DNA of 64,000 nucleotides from Streptomyces sp. NRRL F-5126. Lineage in GTDB: Bacteria; Actinomycetota; Actinomycetes; Streptomycetales; Streptomycetaceae. Each line of letters opens with the position of its first letter. The first letter of the stretch is position 1. Below the pieces are notes generated by a model that saw only the letters and a program-made list of their open reading frames with translations, searched no databases and was not told the origin of the DNA. Made by a program: the position numbers and the translations under genes. The DNA lies in NCBI RefSeq assembly GCF_000721265.1, contig NZ_JOFZ01000002.1:445666-509665 (forward strand). The letters run 5' to 3'. Of the stretch, positions 53,326-63,894 are shown piece by piece.

Positions 53326-53460
53326 ATGGCAGAGACGATCGTCCGTCGCAACCGTGTCCGTCACACTCCCCGCGCGGGGGAGGCCGACCGCAAGAACGCG
53401 GCGGCAGCCCTCCAGCGCGCCCTCGACCGCAGGGACAATGGCGGCTCCACCGGGCACTGA
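53326..53460 (+). CDS. Small basic protein of 44 residues
   Basis: MAETIVRRNRVRHTPRAGEA followed by DRKNAAAALQRALDRRDNGG and STGH. It is basic, with a helix-forming middle. AAGGAG stands nine bases before ATG 53326, and an adjacent promoter-like dyad and downstream hairpin frame it as a real short transcript. No family or function recognised. Confidence 0.7.
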   Translation: MAETIVRRNRVRHTPRAGEADRKNAAAALQRALDRRDNGGSTGH

Positions 53461-53477
53461 CCTGGCGCAAAAGCCCC

Positions 53478-53500
53478 GGCCGTCCACGGAATGGACGGCC
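53478..53500 (+). terminator. Hairpin between the 44-aa gene and leuB
   Basis: Nine perfect pairs (GGCCGTCCA at 53478-53486 with 53492-53500) and a 5-nt loop. It could terminate the small transcript; leuB starts 37 bp later, so readthrough is possible. Confidence 0.5.
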
Positions 53501-53536
53501 GATGTCAGTCCATGGGACGCGAGGTAGGGTGCGGAC

Positions 53537-54577
53537 ATGTCTCGCAGCATCGATCTCGCAGTGATCCCCGGTGACGGCATCGGCAGGGAAGTCGTGGCCC
53601 AGGGCCTCAAGGTCCTCGAAGCCGTTCTCCCGCAGGACGTGAAGCTGGAGACGAAGGAGTACGACCTCGGCGCGCGCCGCTGGCACCGCACGGGGGAGAC
53701 CCTTCCCGACGAGGAGCTCGAAGCGCTCAAGAGCCACGACGCCATCCTGCTCGGCGCGATCGGCGACCCGTCCGTGCCGTCTGGCGTGCTGGAGCGCGGG
53801 CTGCTGCTCAAGCTCCGCTTCGCGTTCGACCACTACGTGAACCTGCGCCCCTCGCGCCTCTTCCCGAACACCACCACCCCCCTCGCCGGCACCCCCGCGA
53901 TCGACTTCGTCGTCGTCCGCGAGGGCACCGAGGGCCCGTACACGGGCAACGGCGGCTCGCTGCGCACCGGCACACCCGCCGAGGTCGCCACCGAGGTCAG
54001 CCTCAACACGGCCTACGGCGTGGAGCGCGTCGTCCGCGACGCCTACGAGCGCGCGCAGGCCCGTCCGCGCAAGAAGCTGACGCTGGTCCACAAGAACAAC
54101 GTCCTCGTCTACGCCGGGCACATGTGGAAGAAGATCTTCGACCGCGTGGGCCAGGAGTACCCCGACGTCAGCACGGACTACCTGCACGTCGACGCCGCGA
54201 CGATCTTCCTCGTCACGCAGCCCGAGCGTTTCGACGTCATCGTCACCGACAACCTCTTCGGCGACATCCTGACCGACCTCGCCGCCGCCATCAGCGGCGG
54301 AATCGGCCTCGCCGCGTCCGCGAACATCAACCCGGACCGCGCCTTCCCGTCCATGTTCGAGCCGGTCCACGGCTCCGCGCCGGACATCGCGGGCCAGGGC
54401 AAGGCCGACCCCACGGCGACCGTGCTCTCGGTCGCCCTGCTCCTGCGCCACCTCGGCCTCGACGCGGAAGCCGCGAGGATCGAGGAGGCCGTCTCCGCCG
54501 ACCTGGCCGAGCGCGGTGACGCGGCGCGCATGACCGCCGAGATCGGCGCCGCGCTCGCGGTACGCGTAGCGAGCTGA
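53537..54577 (+). CDS. leuB: 3-isopropylmalate dehydrogenase
   Basis: NAD-dependent oxidative decarboxylase of leucine synthesis, 346 residues. The opening [16 protein letters not shown] and [34 protein letters not shown] are typical of the actinobacterial IPMDH type. Substrate/metal residues lie in [14 protein letters not shown] and in [22 protein letters not shown]. The end [21 protein letters not shown] is the family signature. The ATG at 53537 is 76 bp after the 44-aa gene. It is followed by a 12-bp terminator hairpin. Confidence 0.96.
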   Translation: MSRSIDLAVIPGDGIGREVVAQGLKVLEAVLPQDVKLETKEYDLGARRWHRTGETLPDEELEALKSHDAILLGAIGDPSVPSGVLERGLLLKLRFAFDHYVNLRPSRLFPNTTTPLAGTPAIDFVVVREGTEGPYTGNGGSLRTGTPAEVATEVSLNTAYGVERVVRDAYERAQARPRKKLTLVHKNNVLVYAGHMWKKIFDRVGQEYPDVSTDYLHVDAATIFLVTQPERFDVIVTDNLFGDILTDLAAAISGGIGLAASANINPDRAFPSMFEPVHGSAPDIAGQGKADPTATVLSVALLLRHLGLDAEAARIEEAVSADLAERGDAARMTAEIGAALAVRVAS

Positions 54578-54599
54578 CCCGACGGACACTCCTCACAAC

Positions 54600-54631
54600 G
54601 CAGCCGCCGGGTCACGCAGCCCGGCGGCTGC
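54600..54631 (+). terminator. leuB terminator
   Basis: Twelve perfect pairs (GCAGCCGCCGGG at 54600-54611 with 54620-54631), 8-nt loop, 22 bp past the stop. Confidence 0.75.
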
Positions 54632-54746
54632 CGCATGTCGCCACCGGGCCCACCACAAGCCAGTGGCCGTACTCACGCACCCCGGGCCCTCGACCAGCCA
54701 TCCGCACGCGGGATAATTGACCTGCGATCGCGGACCACGGGACGGG

Positions 54747-54766
54747 GATACTCGGACGTCCTAGTA
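54747..54766 (+). promoter_or_regulatory. Promoter-linked dyad, site 2, upstream of ilvE
   Basis: TACTCGGACGTCCTAGTA (54749-54766) is an 18-bp palindrome with one mismatched pair. It overlaps a GATACT -10-like box (54747-54752) about 75 bp before the ilvE ATG. A TTGACC hexamer at 54717 is too far away for that -10. Confidence 0.6.
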
Positions 54767-54824
54767 GACGCAGTCAGGGGCGTGACGCGGCCCGCCACAC
54801 ACAACCGGTGAAGGACGAACATTC

Positions 54825-55904
54825 ATGACCACGCCCACGATCGAGCTCAAGCCCTCGTCGAACCTGGTTCCCGCGGCGGACCGCGAGCGCATCCTGGCCA
54901 ACCCGGGCTTCGGGCGGTACTTCACCGACCACATGGTGACGATCCGCTGGACGGAGGGCAGGGGCTGGCACGACGCCCAGCTCGTGCCGTACGCGCCGCT
55001 GTCCCTCGACCCGGCCAACATGACGCTGCACTACGCGCAGACCATCTTCGAGGGCCTCAAGGCCTACCGGAGCGCCGACGGCTCCGTCGCCACGTTCAGG
55101 CCCGAGGCCAACGCCCGCCGCTTCCAGCGCTCCGCCCGCCGCATGGCCATGCCCGAGCTGCCCGAGGAACTGTTCATCGGGGCCTGCGACGCGCTCGTCA
55201 AGCAGGACATCGACTGGGTGCCGGGGGCCGGTGAGGAGAGCCTCTACCTGCGGCCGTTCATGTTCGCCACCGAGGTCGGCGTGGGCGTGCACCCCGCCAA
55301 CGAGTTCCTCTTCATGGTCATCGCCTCGCCGGCCGGCGCCTACTTCAAGGGCGGCGTGAAGCCCGTCTCGGTGTGGATCTCCGAGGAGTACGTCCGTGCG
55401 GCCCCCGGCGGCACCGGCGAGGCCAAGGCCGGCGGCAACTACGCGTCCTCCCTGCTCGCGCAGGCCGAGGCCACGGAGCGCGGCTGCGACCAGGTCGTCT
55501 GGCTCGACGGCATCGAGCGCAAGTGGGTCGAGGAGATGGGCACCAACAACCTGTTCTTCGTCTACGGCGACAGGATGGTCACGCCGGCCTTCTCCGGGTC
55601 GCTGCTCGCCGGGATCGTCCGCGACTCCCTCCTGACGATCGCCGCCGACCTCGGCTACGAGGTGGCCGAGGAGCGCATCAGTGTCGAGGACTGGCGCCGC
55701 GCGGCCGCCGACGGGACGCTGACCGAGGTCTTCGGCTGCGGCACGGCCGCCGTGATCACGCCCGTCGGCCAGGTCCGCTCCAAGGGAGGCGACTGGACCG
55801 TCCCGGCACCCGGCGACGTGACGATGCGGCTGCGCAAGGCGCTGCTCGACATCCAGACGGGCGCCGCCAAGGACGTCCACGGCTGGCTGCACCCCGTCGC
55901 CTGA
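54825..55904 (+). CDS. ilvE: Branched-chain amino acid aminotransferase
   Basis: PLP fold-type IV transaminase, 359 residues, performing the last step to Ile, Leu and Val (and the first of their breakdown). Seen are [31 protein letters not shown], the PLP lysine region [16 protein letters not shown] and [22 protein letters not shown]. The ATG at 54825 follows GAAGGACG. It ends at a very strong hairpin. Confidence 0.96.
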   Translation: MTTPTIELKPSSNLVPAADRERILANPGFGRYFTDHMVTIRWTEGRGWHDAQLVPYAPLSLDPANMTLHYAQTIFEGLKAYRSADGSVATFRPEANARRFQRSARRMAMPELPEELFIGACDALVKQDIDWVPGAGEESLYLRPFMFATEVGVGVHPANEFLFMVIASPAGAYFKGGVKPVSVWISEEYVRAAPGGTGEAKAGGNYASSLLAQAEATERGCDQVVWLDGIERKWVEEMGTNNLFFVYGDRMVTPAFSGSLLAGIVRDSLLTIAADLGYEVAEERISVEDWRRAAADGTLTEVFGCGTAAVITPVGQVRSKGGDWTVPAPGDVTMRLRKALLDIQTGAAKDVHGWLHPVA

Positions 55905-55912
55905 CCCCCGCC

Positions 55913-55956
55913 ATGCGGGCGAGGGAGCCGAAGGACCGCGGCTCCCTCGCCCGCAT
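55913..55956 (+). terminator. ilvE terminator
   Basis: Seventeen perfect base pairs (55913-55929 with 55940-55956), 10-nt loop, starting 8 bp after the stop. Confidence 0.85.
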
Positions 55957-56107
55957 CGTGAGACACCGTTTCCCCCTGCGGGAAGCCGTGCCAGAATCCT
56001 TCCGTGCCCTCGTTCGCCACGATTATCGGCAGCAGGCGCGCCGGTCCACGGTGACCGTCCCGTACCCCTGACGTACGCGGCGCCCCCCGTGCCACGACCC
56101 GCGCGCA

Positions 56108-56136
56108 GACCTCTCGCATCCGCGAGGGGTCTTTTT
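56108..56136 (+). terminator. T-tract hairpin just before cimA (attenuator or sRNA terminator)
   Basis: GACCTCTCGC (56108-56117) pairs with GCGAGGGGTC (56122-56131; one G-T pair), loop ATCC, then TTTTT G TTT. It is a textbook intrinsic terminator ending 25 bp before the cimA start and 170 bp after the ilvE terminator, so it must act on a transcript starting between them. Confidence 0.8.
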
Positions 56137-56161
56137 GTTTCCACCCGACAGGAGCGAGAAC

Positions 56162-57778
56162 GTGACCACGAACCCGACCTCGACCGAGCCCGACGACGCC
56201 TTCCATGTCTTCGACACGACGCTGCGCGACGGCGCGCAGCGCGAGGGCATCAATCTGACGGTGGCCGACAAGCTGTCGATCGCCCGGTACCTGGACGAGT
56301 TCGGCGTGGGCTTCATCGAGGGCGGCTGGCCGGGCGCGAACCCGCGAGACACCGAGTTCTTCGCCCGGGCGAGCCGAGAGATCGACTTCCGCCACGCACA
56401 GCTCGTCGCGTTCGGCTCGACGCGGCGGGCGGGCGCGAAGGCCGCGCAGGACCCGCAGGTCAAGGGGTTGGTGGAGTCGGGTGCGCCGGTGGTGACCGTG
56501 GTGGCGAAGTCGCACGACCGCCACGTCGAGCTGGCGCTGCGCACGACGCTCGACGAGAACCTGGAGATGATCAGGGACACGGTGTCCTACCTGCGCGAGC
56601 AGGGCCGCCGGGTGTTCGTGGACTGCGAGCACTTCTTCGACGGCTACCGCGCGAACCCGAAGTACGCGCTGACGGTGGTGCGCACGGCCGCGGACGCCGG
56701 CGCGGACGTCGTCGTGCTGTGCGACACCAACGGCGGGATGCTGCCGGCCCAGGTCCTCGACGTGGTCTCCGCGGTGAAGCGGGAGACGGGGGCGCGGCTC
56801 GGCATGCACGCGCAGGACGACTCCGGCTGCGCCGTCGCCAACACGCTCGCGGCGGTCGACGGGGGCGCCACGCACGTGCAGTGCACGGCCAACGGGTACG
56901 GCGAGCGCGTCGGGAACTGCAACCTCTTCCCCGTGGTCGCGGCCCTCGAGCTCAAGTACGACCGGCGCGTCCTGCCGGCCGGGGCCCTGGCGGAGATGAC
57001 CCGCATCTCGCACGCCGTCGCCGAGGTCGTCAACCTCGCGCCGTCCACGCACCAGCCCTACGTCGGGGTGTCCGCCTTCGCGCACAAGGGCGGCCTGCAC
57101 GCCTCGGCGATCAAGGTCGACCCCGACCTGTACCAGCACATCGACCCCGCTGTCGTCGGCAACACCATGCGGATGCTCGTCTCCGACATGGCGGGCCGCG
57201 CTTCCGTCGAGCTCAAGGGCAAGGAGCTCGGCTTCGACCTGAGCGCGGACCGCGACCTGGTGGGCCGTGTCGTCGCCCGGGTCAAGGAGCGCGAGCTGCA
57301 GGGCTACAGCTACGAAGCGGCCGACGCCTCGTTCGAGCTGATGCTGCGCGCCGAGGTCGAGGGCAGCGCGCCGAGCTACTTCCGCACGGAGTCCTGGCGG
57401 GCCATCGTCGAGGACCGACCCGACGGCAGCCACGCCAACGAGGCGACCGTGAAGCTGTGCGCGAAGGGGGAGCGGATCGTCGCGACCGGCGAGGGCAACG
57501 GCCCGGTCAACGCGCTCGACCTGGCGCTGCGCGCGGGTCTTGAGCGGATCTACCCGCAGCTGACCTCGTTGCGGCTGACGGACTACAAGGTCCGCATCCT
57601 GGAGGGCAGGCACGGCACCGAGTCCACCACCCGCGTGCTGATCACCACGTCGGACGGGGGCGCCGAGTGGTCGACGGTCGGCGTCGGCGAGAACGTGATC
57701 GCCGCGTCCTGGTACGCGCTGGCGGACGCGTACACGTACGGGCTGCTGCGGGCGGGGGTCGAACCGGCGGACGGTTGA
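56162..57778 (+). CDS. cimA: Citramalate synthase
   Basis: Acyl-transferase of the alpha-IPM/citramalate/homocitrate synthase family, 538 residues, in the length range of CimA (about 530). The DTTLRDGAQREGINLTVADKL opening with catalytic Arg-Asp, the metal motif in HAQDDSGCAVANTL and GYGERVGNCNL are present. The LeuA_dimer regulatory domain covers roughly residues 400-535 (SYEAADASFELMLRA). It condenses acetyl-CoA with pyruvate, a threonine-independent route to isoleucine. GTG 56162 has AGGAG eight bases before it. Confidence 0.93.
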   Translation: MTTNPTSTEPDDAFHVFDTTLRDGAQREGINLTVADKLSIARYLDEFGVGFIEGGWPGANPRDTEFFARASREIDFRHAQLVAFGSTRRAGAKAAQDPQVKGLVESGAPVVTVVAKSHDRHVELALRTTLDENLEMIRDTVSYLREQGRRVFVDCEHFFDGYRANPKYALTVVRTAADAGADVVVLCDTNGGMLPAQVLDVVSAVKRETGARLGMHAQDDSGCAVANTLAAVDGGATHVQCTANGYGERVGNCNLFPVVAALELKYDRRVLPAGALAEMTRISHAVAEVVNLAPSTHQPYVGVSAFAHKGGLHASAIKVDPDLYQHIDPAVVGNTMRMLVSDMAGRASVELKGKELGFDLSADRDLVGRVVARVKERELQGYSYEAADASFELMLRAEVEGSAPSYFRTESWRAIVEDRPDGSHANEATVKLCAKGERIVATGEGNGPVNALDLALRAGLERIYPQLTSLRLTDYKVRILEGRHGTESTTRVLITTSDGGAEWSTVGVGENVIAASWYALADAYTYGLLRAGVEPADG

Positions 57779-57860
57779 GGGCCCCGGCGCGGCCAGGTCC
57801 CGGCCACGAGGAGCCGGGGCCGGACCGCGCCCGCCGGGACCGTGATCGCGGATCAGGCCG

Positions 57861-59726
57861 TCACTCGAGCGTCCACTTCTGGTTGGACGCTCCCGTGCAC
57901 GACCACAGCTGGGTCGGCGTGCCGTCGGCCGAGGATCTGTCCTTGACGTCGAGGCACTTGTTCGCCGCCGTGTTGACGATGTCGCCCGCGGCCTCGACCC
58001 GCCACTGCTGCGCGCCCGTGCCGTTGCAGTCGTAGAGCTGCACCTTGGCCCCGTCGGCCGTCGAGCCGCCGCTCACGTCGAGGCACTTGCCGAGCGCCTT
58101 GACGGTGCCGTCGGAGCCGACGGTCCACCGCTGCGCGTCCGTGCCGTTGCAGCCGTAGAGGTCGACGGCGGTGCCGTTGGCGGTGTTCGCGCCGGTCACG
58201 TCCAGGCACTTGCCGTCAAGGCCGTGGAAGGAGCCCGCCCTCGCCGTGGGCCCACCCGCCTGGGTGCCCGACCAGGTGAACGTCGCCGACGTGTTCGCGG
58301 GCACGGAGTAACCGAAGCTCTCGCCGCCCCAGTTGACGCGGATCTGCTGCGCCGAGCCCGAGCCGTTGTACGCGACGAGTGCCTTGGAGCCGTCGGGGTT
58401 CTGGAACGCCACGTTGGGCAGGGTGCTCGACGCGGTCGAGGCGATGCGCGTGGCGCCCGGCCTCACGAACTTCGTGACCTGGCCCATCGTGTAGTACTCG
58501 ACGGTGTAGTCGACCTTCCCGCTGCCGTCGTCGTGCACGGTCACGAGGCCGGTGCAGTTGGAGCAGCCGCCGTTGTGCGGGCCGTGGTCCTGGTCCACGG
58601 CGAGCGACCACTTCACCCAGGACTGCCCCCAGTTGCGGAAGTAGTCGACGAGGTTGTTCATGTCCTCGTTCTGCTGGTTGCCGATCCACTCGCCGCCCGA
58701 GTGCTCGGTGTCGAACGCGGGCACGTCCGGGTACTGGTCGTGCACCGTCGTCTGCACGTCGAGGTGGCCGGTGTAGCCGTGGTACGCGATGCCGCCGAAG
58801 TTCGGGTGGTTGCGGATCGCCGGGTCGTCGACGCTCGGGGCGGCGTACGACTGGTACGAGTCCGGGTTCCAGTCGAGCGCCAGGACCTTCGTCTTGAGCC
58901 CGGCGTTCTGCAGCGCCGGCAGCAGGTCGTTCTTGGCGAAGTACGCGAGGCCGGAGCCGTTCCAGTTCATGCCCGGATAGTCGCCGCCGACCGTCGGTTC
59001 GTTCTGCTCCGAGACGTAGTCGATGGGGATGCCGGCCGCCTGGTAGCCCTGGATGTACTTGACGAAGTACTGGGCGTACGCGGCGTAGTACTGCGACTGG
59101 AGCCAGCCCTGGATGTAGCTGTCGTTGTCCTTCATCCACGGTGGCGCGGTCCACGGCGAGGCCATCACCGTCAGGGCGGGGTCGAGCTGCTTGGCCTGCT
59201 TCGTCAGGGGGATCACGTCGGCCTGGTCGTGCGCGAGCGAGAAGCGCGACAGGGTGGGGTCGGCCGCGCCGTCGTCGTAGGTGTAGCTGTTGCGTGCCAG
59301 GTCGGAAGCGCCCATGGGATTGCGCAGGAAGCTGATGCCGATGCCGCTCGTGGGGGAGAACAGCTTGTTCATCACGTCCGTGCGGGTGGCCTGTGACAGC
59401 GCGCCACTGCTGTTCAGCAGCCAGGCGGCGGTGTCGGTGAACGAGGCGCCCGCGCCGGTGAATTTCTGGTACTTGGTGTTCTCGTCGACCGTGATGCCGG
59501 TGCCGCTGCCTCCCGTGCCCGACTGGAAGGTGACGGGGGCCTGCTGCTGCAGCCCGCGGGTGACATGGCGCCCGCCGGAGTCGTCCGTCGTGGTGAGAGT
59601 GATGTTGACCTGCTCGCCGGCGGCCTGGGCCGAACCGGCCGCTATGCCGGTGAGGCCCGCGGTGGCCAGCGCGCCGGCGAGCACGAGTCTCGCCAGCCTG
59701 CGGCCGGCGCCAGAGGATCTCTGCAT
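57861..59726 (-). CDS. Secreted GH30 glycoside hydrolase with C-terminal ricin-type lectin domain
   Basis: A 621-residue secreted protein. Signal peptide: Arg-rich start, then LARLVLAGALATAGLTGIAAGSAQAAG. The catalytic GH30 barrel covers about residues 55-470: FTGAGASFTDTAAWLL, ASPWTAPPWMKDN, acid/base Glu in DYVSEQNEPT, and the likely nucleophile Glu in FDTEHSGGEW. After a GH30 beta-domain the last 130 residues are a ricin B lectin (CBM13) with three KCLDV/W-type repeats. Likely acts on beta-1,6-glucan or another beta-glycan. It is divergent from a LacI gene with an operator palindrome. Confidence 0.92.
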   Translation of the reverse strand: MQRSSGAGRRLARLVLAGALATAGLTGIAAGSAQAAGEQVNITLTTTDDSGGRHVTRGLQQQAPVTFQSGTGGSGTGITVDENTKYQKFTGAGASFTDTAAWLLNSSGALSQATRTDVMNKLFSPTSGIGISFLRNPMGASDLARNSYTYDDGAADPTLSRFSLAHDQADVIPLTKQAKQLDPALTVMASPWTAPPWMKDNDSYIQGWLQSQYYAAYAQYFVKYIQGYQAAGIPIDYVSEQNEPTVGGDYPGMNWNGSGLAYFAKNDLLPALQNAGLKTKVLALDWNPDSYQSYAAPSVDDPAIRNHPNFGGIAYHGYTGHLDVQTTVHDQYPDVPAFDTEHSGGEWIGNQQNEDMNNLVDYFRNWGQSWVKWSLAVDQDHGPHNGGCSNCTGLVTVHDDGSGKVDYTVEYYTMGQVTKFVRPGATRIASTASSTLPNVAFQNPDGSKALVAYNGSGSAQQIRVNWGGESFGYSVPANTSATFTWSGTQAGGPTARAGSFHGLDGKCLDVTGANTANGTAVDLYGCNGTDAQRWTVGSDGTVKALGKCLDVSGGSTADGAKVQLYDCNGTGAQQWRVEAAGDIVNTAANKCLDVKDRSSADGTPTQLWSCTGASNQKWTLE

Positions 59727-59950
59727 GGTGGGGCTGCCCTTCTCGACACTGAGGTGGGGGAGCGATTCGGGGTGCGGCGTGAGTGAACTGCCCCCGCGCC
59801 ACGGCGTCAAGGGGTCGCGCGTTCAGGAACTGAATGCATATCGGGGCTGACCTGCGCCCGTACTGCTGTGTAACAAAGGTGCGGACCAAAGTGAGCGTGA
59901 AGTATTGACGGCACGTCCGGTCGGCGGTTGACTCACGAAGCGGCGCCGGT

Positions 59951-59968
59951 ACCGGTTCCGGAACCGGT
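59951..59968. promoter_or_regulatory. LacI-type operator between GH30 and lacI genes
   Basis: ACCGGTTCCGGAACCGGT is a perfect 18-bp palindrome 48 bp upstream of the LacI start. A TTGACT -35-like hexamer at 59928-59933 would place the -10 box within the palindrome. Confidence 0.7.
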
Positions 59969-60015
59969 TGCGTTACCGGCCGTGTTCCTCGGCGACGCGC
60001 GAAACGGGAGGTCGG

Positions 60016-60990
60016 ATGCGTGTGACGATCGCGGACGTCGCGCGCGAGGCCGGCGTGAGCAAGACGACCGTTTCACGGGTCATCAATACCGGAAGTGAAG
60101 TCGGTGGTGATACGGCCGCCCGGGTCCGCGCGGTCATCGACGCGCTCGGCTACGTGCCGAGCTCGGGCGCCGTGGGCCTCGCACGTGGCGCCAGCCGCAC
60201 GGTCGGGATGCTGGTGCCCTCCCTGACCTGGGAGTGGATCGCCGAGGTGCTGCAGGGTGTCGTGGACACCGTCGAGGCGGCCGGCTACGGCCTGCTCCTC
60301 TACACCTGCAACCGTGGCGCGGAGTCGGTGGAGCGGTTCACCGCCCAGGTCTCGGCCCGCGCCTTCGACGGGCTGCTCGTCGTCGAGCCCGAGAACACCC
60401 TCGCGACCATCGCGGCGATGCACCGGGGCGGGCTGCCGGTCGTCCTGATCGACGACCGCGGCAGGCACCCCGCGTTCCCCTCGGTGGTGACCACCAACAG
60501 GGAAGGCGCCGCCTCGGCCGCGCGCCACCTGCTGGCGCGCGGCCGCACCCGGCCCCTCGTCATCACGGGGCCCGAGCGCTTCCCCTGTGTAAGGGACAGG
60601 CTGCGCGGCTTCGCGGAGGTCCTGCCCGACCACCGCCTCGCCGTCGGCGACTTCTCCGAGCGCTCGGGGCGCGCCGCGGTGGAGCGCCACCTCGCCGTCG
60701 GCGCGGACTTCGACTCCGTGTTCGCGCACAACGACCTCAGCGCCGCGGGCGCGCTGCGGGCCCTGCGCGAGGCCGGGCGAAGCGTGCCCGACGACGTTGC
60801 CGTGATCGGCTTCGACGACCTGCCCATGGCGCGCCACACGGAGCCGCCGCTGACGACGGTCAGGCAGCCGGCGGGGCTGATCGGGCAGACCGCCGCGCGC
60901 ATGCTGCTCGCCCATCTCGGCGGGCGGCCCGCGCCGAACGAGCCTGCCGTCCTGCAAACCGATCTCGTGGTGCGCCGCTCCGCCCCATGA
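60016..60990 (+). CDS. LacI-family transcriptional regulator
   Basis: A 324-residue repressor. The LacI HTH with hinge is at residues 3-55 (VTIADVAREAGVSKTTVSRVIN). The periplasmic-binding-protein-like sensor runs from about 60 to the end (GMLVPSLTWEWIAEVLQG, VFAHNDLSAAGALRALREAG, VIGFDDLPMARHTEPPLTTVRQP). ATG 60016 follows GGGAGG. It is divergent from the GH30 gene; it very likely represses it and itself, with a sugar inducer. Confidence 0.94.
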   Translation: MRVTIADVAREAGVSKTTVSRVINTGSEVGGDTAARVRAVIDALGYVPSSGAVGLARGASRTVGMLVPSLTWEWIAEVLQGVVDTVEAAGYGLLLYTCNRGAESVERFTAQVSARAFDGLLVVEPENTLATIAAMHRGGLPVVLIDDRGRHPAFPSVVTTNREGAASAARHLLARGRTRPLVITGPERFPCVRDRLRGFAEVLPDHRLAVGDFSERSGRAAVERHLAVGADFDSVFAHNDLSAAGALRALREAGRSVPDDVAVIGFDDLPMARHTEPPLTTVRQPAGLIGQTAARMLLAHLGGRPAPNEPAVLQTDLVVRRSAP

Positions 60991-61059
60991 CACGCGTCCG
61001 CCCGCCGTGAGCGGGTGCTCGGCGGCGGGCGGTTCCGGTCCGTCCGTGCGGCCGGCGGA

Positions 61060-61683
61060 TCAGGCGGCCTCGGTCTGCAGGATCGCCGAGATGTCGAAGA
61101 CGAGCTTGATCTTGTCGCCCACGAGCACGCCACCGGTCTCCAGCGCCGCGTTGTAGGTCAGGCCCCAGTCGGAGCGGAGCAGCTCGGCCGTGCCCTCGAA
61201 GCCGATGCGCTGGTTGCCGAACGGGTCGGTGGCGGAGCCGTTGAACTCCAGGTCGATGGTGAGCGGCTTGGTGACGCCCTTGATGGTGAGGTCACCCGTG
61301 AGGCGGTATCCGTCGCCGCCGGTCTCCTCGGCGCGCGTCGATTCGAACGTCATCCTGGGGAACGACTCGACGTCGAAGAAGTCCGCGCTGCGCAGGTGGC
61401 CGTCGCGGTCGGCGGCCGAGGTGTCGACGGAGGCCATCGCGACCTCGACGTGCGCGGTCGAGTTCGCCGGGTCGGCCCCGTCGATGACGAGGCTGCCCTC
61501 GAAGTCGCCGAAGTGCCCGCGCACGTTGGTGACCATGGCGTGGCGGACGCTGAAGCCGATCTCGGAGTGCGCGCCGTCGACGACGTACGTGCCGCTGAGG
61601 GCGGCGAGGGCGGGGTCGATCTCTTGCCGGGCGCCCTGCTCGGCGGCGTCGGGGGTGCCGGACTTGCGGCCGAAGATTGCCAT
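61060..61683 (-). CDS. YceI family protein
   Basis: A 207-residue protein with a YceI lipocalin-like barrel: GTYVVDGAHSEIGFSVRHAMVTNVRGHFGDFEGSLVIDG, then LRSADFFDVESFPRMTFEST and GDLTIKGVTKPLTIDLEF. Barrels of this type bind polyisoprenoid or other amphiphilic molecules. No signal peptide is seen, unlike E. coli YceI, so it is probably cytoplasmic as in other streptomycetes. AAGGAG precedes the ATG. It is divergent from accB. Confidence 0.93.
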   Translation of the reverse strand: MAIFGRKSGTPDAAEQGARQEIDPALAALSGTYVVDGAHSEIGFSVRHAMVTNVRGHFGDFEGSLVIDGADPANSTAHVEVAMASVDTSAADRDGHLRSADFFDVESFPRMTFESTRAEETGGDGYRLTGDLTIKGVTKPLTIDLEFNGSATDPFGNQRIGFEGTAELLRSDWGLTYNAALETGGVLVGDKIKLVFDISAILQTEAA

Positions 61684-61696
61684 GACTGCTCCTTGG

Positions 61697-61713
61697 CTTG
61701 TTCAACGTTCAAG
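61697..61713. promoter_or_regulatory. TTGAAC direct repeat before yceI
   Basis: On the minus strand CTTGAACGTTGAACAAG has TTGAAC twice and CTTG/CAAG ends, 13 bp before the YceI start codon. It resembles a MarR-type site, but no MarR gene is adjacent. Confidence 0.35.
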
Positions 61714-61937
61714 CACTATGGCGGTCACTCTAGCTCGGGATGGTTCGGATTTCAACCATGTCGGCCGAACGAGTGAATTCGTGAAGCGACTATAAGGTTC
61801 CTACAACCACGAGCCGCCCGCCACTGTTCGGTCACGACGTAGGTGGTGCAGTTCTGTCCGGCTCCACCAGGAAACGGCGGAGGAGACTGTGGGAGTCCAC
61901 TGCGTGCGCGACGCGGCGCTGTTCGTAGGGTTGGTAC

Positions 61938-63521
<1,584 letters not shown>

Positions 63522-63553
63522 CGCCCGCGACCGACCCACGGAGACACGCACCG

Positions 63554-63772
63554 ATGACCACACCCGTGACCGACACCGCCCACGCATCCCTGCTCCGCGT
63601 CGAGCGGGGCGAGGCCGCCCCCGAGGAACTGGCCGCCATCACCGCGGTACTGCTCGCACGCGCCGGCGCCACCGGCACGGCCGCGCCCGCGCGCGGCGGC
63701 CGCTCGGTGGCCGGCTGGCGGCGCCTGGAGCGCACCCCCGGTTTCCGCGCACCGCACAGCTGGCAGGGCTGA
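63554..63772 (+). CDS. accE: Acyl-CoA carboxylase epsilon subunit
   Basis: A 72-residue small subunit: LLRVERGEAAPEELAAITAVLLARAG, then Ala/Gly-rich sequence and the end GGRSVAGWRRLERTPGFRAPHSW, the tryptophan-containing tail of actinobacterial epsilon subunits. It binds and activates the carboxyltransferase core. ATG 63554 gives the normal start; a GTG at 63518 overlaps the accB stop and is an alternative. Confidence 0.88.
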   Translation: MTTPVTDTAHASLLRVERGEAAPEELAAITAVLLARAGATGTAAPARGGRSVAGWRRLERTPGFRAPHSWQG

Positions 63773-63827
63773 CCCGCCCGCCTCGCGCGCGCCCGCCTCG
63801 CGCCGTCACGGCGCCCTGGCCCACGCG

Positions 63828-63861
63828 AAGGGCCCCGTACTCCTCGGAGTGCGGGGCCCTT
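63828..63861. terminator. Bidirectional terminator between accE and the cvnD-like gene
   Basis: AAGGGCCCCGTACTCC (63828-63843) pairs with GGAGTGCGGGGCCCTT (63846-63861) with one T-G pair. It lies between convergent genes and could serve both; TTT follows on the plus strand. Confidence 0.8.
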
Positions 63862-63894
63862 TCGCGGTACTGCCTCACCGGCCTGCGGACGGTG

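Noticed and set aside
55373..56071. Plus-strand frame continuing past ilvE toward cimA
   Set aside because: Mostly an out-of-frame shadow of ilvE; the tail crosses the 17-bp ilvE terminator hairpin.
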